5,002 nucleotides of DNA from Phycisphaeraceae bacterium (GTDB taxonomy: Bacteria; Planctomycetota; Phycisphaerae; Phycisphaerales; UBA1924), in NCBI GenBank assembly GCA_009827205.1, contig WUAK01000222.1, forward strand, positions 1 through 5,002, in the 5' to 3' direction. Below the pieces are notes generated by a model, which was not told the origin of the DNA, ran no database searches, and worked only from the letters and a program-made list of their open reading frames with translations. Of this stretch, positions 1 through 5,002 are shown piece after piece. Position 1 is the stretch's first letter; every line of letters starts with the position of its first letter. The translations under genes and the position numbers were made by a program.

Positions 1-234
1 GCTCCACGCGACAGCAAGCTCGACACGGTCACCGACCGTGAACCGCTTCTCGCCCATCATGACGACCTTCGCTCCGCCCGGAGAGACGTCGTGCGTCCGG
101 GCTGGCTCGAAGGTGATGCTGGAAGACCTGCGAATCTTGCACGCCCGGTCGAGCGACCAGCGTGTGTGCCTGCGACGCTCCGAGGTCGGACCCTTCGCGG
201 GCAGCGGCTCGATGATGCGGTTCTTGTCGATCAT
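1..234 (-). CDS. PilZ-domain protein, N-terminal part (runs off left edge)
   Basis: The minus strand is open from an ATG at 234 to the window edge: 78 codons without a stop. The translation begins MIDKNRIIEPLPAKG. It carries an arginine cluster (RRRHTR, residues 20-25, matching RxxxR) and, about 24 residues later, DVSPGG (residues 49-54, matching D/NxSxxG). A short basic beta-strand region ending GDRVELAVAW follows. These two motifs in this order are the cyclic-di-GMP-binding signature of PilZ domains. PilZ proteins bind c-di-GMP and modulate partners such as polysaccharide synthases or motility machinery, and a soluble cytoplasmic location is likely. The start is supported by GGAG 7 nt upstream. 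The C-terminus lies outside the window, so whether it is a lone PilZ domain or part of a larger protein is unknown. The gene is divergent from the neighbouring family-2 glycosyltransferase. A role in controlling that locus is inference from position only. Confidence 0.72.
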   Translation of the reverse strand, partial: MIDKNRIIEPLPAKGPTSERRRHTRWSLDRACKIRRSSSITFEPARTHDVSPGGAKVVMMGEKRFTVGDRVELAVAWS

Positions 235-316
235 GGCTGATCTCCGTGTCTTATCTTCTCTCTTCTGGAGGCTTCTATCGGACAACCAGAATCGTCAATT
301 CGGTGAGATCAGCCAT
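233..316. repeat. Perfect 12-bp inverted repeat in the PilZ/GT2 divergent spacer
   Basis: ATGGCTGATCTC at 233-244 is the exact reverse complement of GAGATCAGCCAT at 305-316, with 60 bp between the arms. The left arm covers the start codon and part of the Shine-Dalgarno site of the PilZ gene. The right arm lies 45 bp before the proposed start of the family-2 glycosyltransferase. It could be a pair of operator half-sites, a copied translation-initiation region, or a long-range stem in an RNA. The repeat itself is directly visible; any function is inference. Confidence 0.6.
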
Positions 317-361
317 CAACCAATGCAAAGGTTGGGTCTCTCGCCGGCCGATAACGGCAGC
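235..361. promoter_or_regulatory. Divergent intergenic region (PilZ / GT2), presumed promoters both ways
   Basis: This 127-bp non-coding spacer separates two divergent genes, so it should hold a promoter for each. It contains the PilZ ribosome-binding site and the inverted repeat, and is visibly more A+T-rich than the flanking genes (the stretch around 241-300 especially). The only promoter-like pair is on the minus strand, TTGACG (293-298) and TAGAAG (272-277), with a short 15-bp spacer. I do not consider it convincing. A plus-strand GGAGG at 267-271 has no start codon at a suitable distance. Confidence 0.4.
242..245 (-). promoter_or_regulatory. Ribosome-binding site of the PilZ gene
   Basis: On the minus strand GGAG lies 7 nt before the ATG at 234 (reading ACGGAGATCAGCCATG). 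This is a good Shine-Dalgarno match and spacing. It is the only convincing one at an annotated start in this window, and it fixes the PilZ start. The site lies partly inside the left arm of the 12-bp inverted repeat at 233-244. Confidence 0.6.
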
Positions 362-1348
362 ATGAACGTCAGTGTGCTGATTCCAACGCGTGCCAGGGCC
401 GACAAGCTCGAGGCGTGCATCAAAGCCTTATCGGAACAGGACTGGCTACCGGGCGATGAGGTTTTAGTCGGCCTTGATGGCCCAGACCCCACGTCAGAGT
501 CGCGCGCCAGGAGCGCGTTCCACTCGGGTGTGTGCTCGCTCCGGGTCATCGAGAGGCCGCGGGAGGGGTACATCGCCCTCCGCAGCGCACTGCTGCCGGA
601 ACTCAAGGGCGATGCACTCATCTCGATGAATGACGATGTTGTTCCCGGTGCAGGTTTCATCCGTGAGCACCGCTTAGCGTGCGAGAGCGGGGGAGACAGC
701 GCCGCGTTTGTCGGTCACTCACCCTTCGCGCCAATCGAGTCGCCGACCGTCATCGACAGGCTTGTATCAGAGACATCGTGGGTGTTTTTCTACGACACCA
801 TGCTGGGTGTCTCAGACCGAGCGCACGACTTTGGGTTCAGGCATCTCTTCGGGCTCAACTTCTCGGCAAGGCTTGACACCATCAGGCGCGCGGGCGGGTT
901 CACAGAGATGCCCAACATCTACGGCTACGACGATATCGAGCTCGGGCACAGGCTCACCAGCAACGGCCTGTCGATCAGGTTCCTGCGCGAGGCGTATGCC
1001 TCGCACGACCACAGGATGACCGCGGAGCAGTTGCTCTCGCGTGAGCACGCGCTCGGCGTGTCCGCGTGTCACTACGCGACGAGCTGCCCCGAGTTCTCAC
1101 ACGATGTGTTCGGGCAGGACATACTCGACACGGGTTATCTCAAACAGAATGCTGAGCAGATCGAGACAGACTTTGAACCCTGCGAATCGCTTGCTCAGGA
1201 GTTCTTGTCCTTCAGCGAGCAGCAGTCGACGCCCGAGCCGATTGATGCCTTGTTCGAGCGTTTCCGCCCGCTCAAGAAGCACCGCTGGCGTCAGGGGCTG
1301 ATCGCCGAGGCTGCTAGGCTTGGCTTGGTCTCGACCCGGGCCGCGTGA
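362..1348 (+). CDS. Family-2 glycosyltransferase (GT-A fold)
   Basis: A 328-residue cytoplasmic glycosyltransferase expected to move a sugar from a nucleotide-sugar donor to a glycan or lipid-linked acceptor; donor and acceptor cannot be told. It opens with VSVLIPTR (residues 3-10), the first beta-strand of the GT-A nucleotide-binding fold. NDD at 90-92 (ISMNDDVVPG) is the metal/nucleotide-binding DXD-type motif. YGYDDIELGHRL (187-198) matches the acidic (E/D)D catalytic-base region, followed by an HDH (215-217). There are no membrane helices or signal peptide; about 90 C-terminal residues have no motif I recognise. The frame is open back to 38, but that part is antisense to the PilZ gene and unlike a GT. 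The ATG at 362 puts the fold's first strand right at the N-terminus. An ATG at 323 would add 13 residues; neither has a clear Shine-Dalgarno. The last 58 bp overlap the 3' end of the convergent GT4 gene. Confidence 0.9.
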   Translation: MNVSVLIPTRARADKLEACIKALSEQDWLPGDEVLVGLDGPDPTSESRARSAFHSGVCSLRVIERPREGYIALRSALLPELKGDALISMNDDVVPGAGFIREHRLACESGGDSAAFVGHSPFAPIESPTVIDRLVSETSWVFFYDTMLGVSDRAHDFGFRHLFGLNFSARLDTIRRAGGFTEMPNIYGYDDIELGHRLTSNGLSIRFLREAYASHDHRMTAEQLLSREHALGVSACHYATSCPEFSHDVFGQDILDTGYLKQNAEQIETDFEPCESLAQEFLSFSEQQSTPEPIDALFERFRPLKKHRWRQGLIAEAARLGLVSTRAA

Positions 1349-2868
1349 TAGAGACGGTGCACGCGGAGCCCTTGCTCTTGGTAGACCGCCCTCCGGTTCC
1401 AGATCGCTTCCTCGTGCATCGCAGAGCTGATCACGACATCGGTCGCGCCGGTCATCGCGGCACTCTCGGGGTCGATGATCCGCCAGCCGAGCAACTTCTC
1501 ACCGAACCTTGCCGGATCATCATCCGCGATCGCGCGCACGTCCGTGTTCGCCAACAGCGGCGCGAGATCGAGCGTGTGCCGGCCGCCGCCGTGGATCACG
1601 ACCGGTCGGCCAGTAAGCTGAGCAAGAACCTCTCGCAGCCGATCTGCGCCGCCGGTTGGCACTGAGCCGGATGGTCCCCCGCCCCCGGTGAACGCGCAGG
1701 GCCTTGAAGCGGGCCAGAATCGTGCTTCGCTCGAAGCTGCATTGCGTAGTGCATCCGCCCATGCATCGGTGTGCACGCTCAGCGAGAACCGAGCCCTTGC
1801 GTCGGCATGACCGCGATCCGACATCGATGCAACGTCTTTCGTGATGAGGTTACTGATGCACGCCGCCAGCCCCCGCGCGGCTTCGTGTTCGTCCGCGTCG
1901 GGCGCAACGTCGGCGATCATCCCCGTCTCGCCGTGCGTCAGCGCCTGCTCGGTTCCCGACTCGGACCGCGTCACCACCGGCACGCAGCCCTGGGCGAGAG
2001 CTTCCAGCATCGCGATGCTCAGGCCTTCGTATCTGGACGGGAGCACGAACACATCGTGAGCACGGAGCAGTTCTGCCAGTTCGTTCTGACCAGCTCTGCC
2101 GCGGATTGTGACGTGCTCGCAGTTCTGGCATGACTCAACGATGTCCTGTTTAGCGGGCCCCTCGCCAACGATCGTCATCTCGTGTGCGACGCCCTCATCT
2201 GTCAGCAATCCCGAGAGCAGCGGGAGGGCTGCGACACGTTTCTGTCTGTGTTCGAGCCTTCCCGCATAGAGCAGCCTGATCGGTCGATCGATGCTGGGCG
2301 GACGCGTGGGCAGTGCATCTGGCACATCCACGCCGTATGGGATATTGGCTATGTCGAGCCTGCGCATCGTGAGCGTGTCGCGCACCTTGCGCTCGAGCGT
2401 GTCGCTCACGCACACCAGTTTCGAGAGCATGGGCTCGTAGTGCGTCAGCAGCTTCTCGTCGTAGGTGTTGTCCGAGTGCGCTGTCCCAATGATGCGCACA
2501 CGGTCACCGAGAGACACAGCAAGCGAGGCAGCGATCCCGAAGCAGTCACCGTGCAGGTTGGGCAGGACACAGACAGGTTCGCCGCCGCTAAGCTCAAGAG
2601 CTTCACGCGTGATCGCTGGCATGTAGGCGGAGATGTTCCCCTGGCACCACTCGACGGGCGGCAAGTGGGCCAGGTCGAGGACATTGACCTTGTCGGACTG
2701 AGCAAAGTCGAGCGATGGGCCTGGGGTTGTGTTGGCAAAGAGCGCGAGCGTGACCCGGTTGCCGCGATCGGCGAGTGAGCTTGCGAGTCTTGTTGCCCAC
2801 GCCGAGACGCCGCTGACACAGAGACCACCCGGCAGCAGGATCAGAGTCGGTGGGGCTTGATTTGGCAT
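1291..2868 (-). CDS. Family-4 glycosyltransferase with C-terminal Rossmann-like module
   Basis: A 525-residue soluble retaining glycosyltransferase of the GT-B, GT4 type. Residues 1-375 form the enzyme: a glycine-rich N-terminal segment (LLPGGLCVSGVSAW, 11-24), an AHSD (130-133) near the domain interface, CVSDTLERK (153-161), IPYGVDVP (176-183), donor-site strand LLYAGRLEHRQKR (199-211) and IVGEGP (233-238). The EX7E motif is E281...E289 in YEGLSIAMLEALAQG. A Gly/Pro/Ser-rich linker (about 385-408) leads to an extra domain at 409-510 with a Rossmann-type loop (VVIHGGGRHTLDL, 423-435) and an acidic turn after the second strand (IADDDP, 447-452). Family-4 enzymes usually end near 350-420 residues, so this module is an addition; its role is unknown. 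The start at 2868 precedes the first fold strand directly. ATG at 2973 or TTG at 2991 would extend it into or against the divergent gene. No clear Shine-Dalgarno is seen. The gene converges with the family-2 gene and diverges from the related fusion gene. Confidence 0.93.
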   Translation of the reverse strand: MPNQAPPTLILLPGGLCVSGVSAWATRLASSLADRGNRVTLALFANTTPGPSLDFAQSDKVNVLDLAHLPPVEWCQGNISAYMPAITREALELSGGEPVCVLPNLHGDCFGIAASLAVSLGDRVRIIGTAHSDNTYDEKLLTHYEPMLSKLVCVSDTLERKVRDTLTMRRLDIANIPYGVDVPDALPTRPPSIDRPIRLLYAGRLEHRQKRVAALPLLSGLLTDEGVAHEMTIVGEGPAKQDIVESCQNCEHVTIRGRAGQNELAELLRAHDVFVLPSRYEGLSIAMLEALAQGCVPVVTRSESGTEQALTHGETGMIADVAPDADEHEAARGLAACISNLITKDVASMSDRGHADARARFSLSVHTDAWADALRNAASSEARFWPASRPCAFTGGGGPSGSVPTGGADRLREVLAQLTGRPVVIHGGGRHTLDLAPLLANTDVRAIADDDPARFGEKLLGWRIIDPESAAMTGATDVVISSAMHEEAIWNRRAVYQEQGLRVHRLYHAARVETKPSLAASAISP

Positions 2869-2971
2869 AGCCCATAGATCGGCAAATCTGTCCCAATCGC
2901 TTGTGGATCGGGCGTTTGCGATCCGCGGGGTTCTGGCCCGGCAAGCGGGATCTGGCCGATGATCTGGCGTC
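2869..2971. promoter_or_regulatory. Divergent intergenic region between the two GT4-type genes
   Basis: This 103-bp spacer separates two divergent glycosyltransferase genes, so both promoters should lie here or inside the gene starts. I find no convincing -35/-10 pair and no strong Shine-Dalgarno on either side. The one structure is a short inverted repeat, GGATCG (2905-2910) and CGATCC (2919-2924) around an 8-nt loop. In plus-strand RNA it extends to an 8-bp stem (2903-2910 with 2919-2926) including one G-U pair. If the minus-strand gene actually starts at 2973, this stretch would be coding. Confidence 0.35.
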
Positions 2972-5002
2972 ATGCCACGCGCGATCAGCAACCCCGCCTC
3001 CGACGTGCTCGTCGTCCAGTCCGACGGCAGGGTCGACCATCTCGCGGGGGTCGAGCAGCACCTGCAGGATCGGGGCCTGAGTGTGCGGTTCCAGACCGAG
3101 CCCTACCTGTGCCCGCGCGTGCACGAGACCACGCGCGTGGTGGTCGTGACCGACACCATCGACCCGAGATGCATCAGGGCGCTTCGGATAGCCCGCCGGG
3201 TCGGGGCCCGAACGATGCTGATGATGGACGGCCTCGCGGAGTACCGCAATACGTTCCAGAATCCGCGCGTCGGTGGCGGGTTTCTCAGGCCCGCGCCGGT
3301 CGATCTCGTCTGCTGTTCCGGGCTCGTCGATGTCAACACGCTCCGCGCGCTCGGAAATCACGCGACGGCGACAGGGCTCCCCCGGATCGACAGCATGCTC
3401 CGCGCGGGCATGTCTGAGCCGGGTGAGAGCCCGGTTCTTGTTGCGACCGCGAACAACCCCGCGTTCGACAGAGTTGAGAGAGATCGGCTGCTCGGTGCGC
3501 TCCACGAACTCAAGAGCGCAAGCCACTGGTCCAAGGCGAGACTGATCTGGCGTCTGACCGACGGGCTCGATGATGAGTTGGGTGTACAAAACCATCCGGG
3601 AACGCTCTGGGATGCGCTCGATGACTCCGCAGCGGTCATCACCACGGCATCAACGCTCCACGTCGAAGCGATGCGTGCGGGTCGACCCACAGCGATCCTG
3701 CACCCGCACCAGACCCCTCTCTGGCAGCCAGCCGCGTGGGTCTGGGAAACGGGCGACGCGCCGAACGAAGATGACACAAGCGGCGTCACACCCATGACCA
3801 GGGGCTTGTCGCGATTCGTCGATTCGCCCGAGCGACTCCTGCGCCAGCTGACGAGTCCAACGCAAGAACAGATGGACAGGCAGCGCGAGTGCCTGACACT
3901 CCTAGATGCTTCGTCGGGTGAGGCCACGGCTGCTGAATTGGTTGCCGACGCTATCGAGGGACTGTCGAGGATGGACAAGCCCAGTTGCGAGGCCCGGATC
4001 CGCCCTGTGGCCAGGCTCGCAACTCACAAGCCACGACGAGCGGGGCGGAAGCGCATTGTCAGCGTTGTGCCCTTCTACGAATCGCCCATAGGAGGAGTCA
4101 CAACTTGGTCCCAGCGCCTCGCTGCAGAGCTCGATTCTCGACCGGATCTCGGTTACGACCTGCAGACACTCCTGGTCTCGATGCACCAGCCCTCGGCGCA
4201 CACCGCGAGCGGACTCGTCGACAAGAACACATCGATCTGCGTGCTGGACTCGACAGACGATCATTACGTCTCGCTGGCGAACCTCCGCCAGTCGATCGAG
4301 ACACTCGAACCGGATCTTCTGCTGCCCAACTACAACGACGCCTCATATGCGGTAGCGATGCAGCTTCGTTACACAGGTGTGCCGAGTGTCGCGATCGCAC
4401 ACACCGACTGCGAGTACTACCGCCAGATCATCGGCGCCTATCCGGACTGGGACGGCGCGGTATCCGTGAGCGCTTCAATCGACGACTGGCTCAGACCCCT
4501 GTCGGGTCCCAGGCCGTTCGATCGGATCACATACGGCGTGCCGGCATCTCATACCCCGCGCATCAGTCAACGCGATGGTCCGATCCGTATCGCATACGTG
4601 GGACGGATCGTCCAGGCGCAGAAACGTGTGACCGATCTCGTCCCCTTCGCACACATGCTCGCGGCAGAGGGTGTCGAGGCAGAACTGCACATCGTCGGTG
4701 ACGGCCCCGAGGCGCCCTCGCTCCGCAAACAGCTCCGCTCGATCGGGAGCGTTCGCGTCATCTATCACGGTCCGCAATCGCCAGAATGGGTCCAGTCATT
4801 CTGGCCAACAATCGACATCGCGGTCCTTGTGAGCGAGTACGAAGGCGCGAGCATCACCATGCTCGAGGCTATGGGCCAGGGCGTCGTCCCGGCGGTCACG
4901 CGCGTCTCGAGCGGTGTCGGAGACTGGATCAGAGACGGGGTGAACGGAGTGACCGCGCCGGTTGGCGAGCCACAACAGCTTGCGCTCAGGATCGCAGAGC
5001 TT
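2972..5002 (+). CDS. Two-domain glycosyltransferase: GT-B-like domain fused to GT4 (runs off right edge)
   Basis: One uninterrupted frame of 677 codons from ATG 2972 to the window end. Residues 10-245 look like a GT-B enzyme related to the CDP-glycerol glycerophosphotransferase / UDP-GlcNAc 2-epimerase superfamily: MDGLAEYRNTF (85-95), TGLPRID (134-140, like the GxPRxD element), and ITTASTLHVEAMRAGRPTAI (223-242), the usual C-terminal nucleotide-binding helix. This assignment is inferred from motifs. A basic linker (THKPRRAGRKR, 351-361) leads to a GT4 domain: VVPFYESPIGGVTTW (365-379), AHTD (476-479), AVSVSASI (496-503), AYVGRIVQAQKR (541-552), IVGDGPE (574-580) and EX7E at E624...E632 (YEGASITMLEAMGQG). 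Two transfer activities in one cytoplasmic polypeptide would suit successive steps of glycan assembly. An in-frame stop 12 nt upstream rules out any longer start. No clear Shine-Dalgarno precedes 2972. The GT4 half is paralogous to the divergent GT4 gene; the C-terminus is beyond the window. Confidence 0.9.
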   Translation, partial: MPRAISNPASDVLVVQSDGRVDHLAGVEQHLQDRGLSVRFQTEPYLCPRVHETTRVVVVTDTIDPRCIRALRIARRVGARTMLMMDGLAEYRNTFQNPRVGGGFLRPAPVDLVCCSGLVDVNTLRALGNHATATGLPRIDSMLRAGMSEPGESPVLVATANNPAFDRVERDRLLGALHELKSASHWSKARLIWRLTDGLDDELGVQNHPGTLWDALDDSAAVITTASTLHVEAMRAGRPTAILHPHQTPLWQPAAWVWETGDAPNEDDTSGVTPMTRGLSRFVDSPERLLRQLTSPTQEQMDRQRECLTLLDASSGEATAAELVADAIEGLSRMDKPSCEARIRPVARLATHKPRRAGRKRIVSVVPFYESPIGGVTTWSQRLAAELDSRPDLGYDLQTLLVSMHQPSAHTASGLVDKNTSICVLDSTDDHYVSLANLRQSIETLEPDLLLPNYNDASYAVAMQLRYTGVPSVAIAHTDCEYYRQIIGAYPDWDGAVSVSASIDDWLRPLSGPRPFDRITYGVPASHTPRISQRDGPIRIAYVGRIVQAQKRVTDLVPFAHMLAAEGVEAELHIVGDGPEAPSLRKQLRSIGSVRVIYHGPQSPEWVQSFWPTIDIAVLVSEYEGASITMLEAMGQGVVPAVTRVSSGVGDWIRDGVNGVTAPVGEPQQLALRIAEL

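Noticed and set aside
24..40. Perfect 7-bp inverted repeat CACGGTC/GACCGTG with a 3-nt loop, resembling a terminator stem
   Set aside because: It is inside the PilZ coding sequence (FTVGDRV), has no T-tract, and gives normal PilZ-like residues. It is probably codon-driven.
267..271. Strong Shine-Dalgarno-like GGAGG on the plus strand
   Set aside because: No ATG, GTG or TTG follows at 5-12 nt, so it does not serve a plus-strand gene.
272..298. Sigma-70-like pair TTGACG / TAGAAG on the minus strand upstream of PilZ
   Set aside because: The 15-bp spacer is short and the -10 match poor; too weak to annotate as a promoter.
38..361. N-terminal extension of the family-2 glycosyltransferase frame back to the ATG at 38
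   Set aside because: Most of it is antisense to the PilZ reading frame, which has clear motifs and a Shine-Dalgarno site. The extension has no GT features, and the GT fold begins right after the ATG at 362.
2182..2778. Plus-strand open frame of 198 codons
   Set aside because: It lies wholly antisense to the GT4 gene, whose frame shows all family motifs here. Its translation has no recognisable domain.
2603..3595. Long minus-strand open frame of 330 codons
   Set aside because: It is antisense to the fusion gene and overlaps the GT4 gene in another frame. The translation is Arg/His/Pro-rich without domain motifs, typical of a shadow frame in G+C-rich DNA.
3358..3978. Minus-strand open frame of 206 codons, Ser/Arg/Val-rich
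   Set aside because: It is antisense to the fusion gene and low in complexity. No domain or ribosome-binding site supports it.

Overview
The window is a G+C-rich bacterial chromosome fragment (about 60% G+C by eye). It is devoted mainly to glycan assembly: three glycosyltransferase genes and the start of a PilZ (cyclic-di-GMP receptor) gene. Only one of the four genes has a clear Shine-Dalgarno sequence at its start. High G+C, rare Shine-Dalgarno sites and large fused glycosyltransferases would suit a Planctomycetes/Phycisphaerae-like or other environmental Gram-negative bacterium. That is a weak inference, because no rRNA or marker gene is present. There are no tRNA or rRNA genes, CRISPR arrays, insertion sequences or att sites.

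Layout, left to right. (1) 1-234, minus: the N-terminal 78 codons of a small PilZ-domain protein that runs off the left edge. (2) 235-361: a divergent spacer holding the PilZ ribosome-binding site and a perfect 12-bp inverted repeat. (3) 362-1348, plus: a complete family-2 (GT-A fold) glycosyltransferase of 328 residues. (4) 1291-2868, minus: a complete family-4 (GT-B fold) glycosyltransferase of 525 residues with an extra C-terminal Rossmann-like module; its 3' end overlaps the 3' end of the family-2 gene by 58 bp. (5) 2869-2971: a 103-bp divergent spacer. (6) 2972 to beyond 5002, plus: a very long reading frame, 677 codons visible with no stop. It fuses an N-terminal GT-B-like domain, resembling the CDP-glycerol glycerophosphotransferase / UDP-GlcNAc 2-epimerase superfamily, to a C-terminal family-4 glycosyltransferase.

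The genes probably belong to one locus for an exopolysaccharide, capsule, O-antigen or protein glycan. The family-4 enzyme and the C-terminal half of the fusion are clearly related to each other and are transcribed divergently from the 103-bp spacer. The PilZ protein could couple the locus to cyclic-di-GMP, but only proximity supports that. All four genes alternate in strand (-,+,-,+), so each must have its own promoter. This is unlike the co-directional operons usual for glycan clusters.

The most notable features are the two unusual fusions (GT4 + Rossmann module, GT-B-like + GT4), the inverted repeat between PilZ and the family-2 gene, and the convergent coding overlap. I see no evidence of a wholly new system beyond these.
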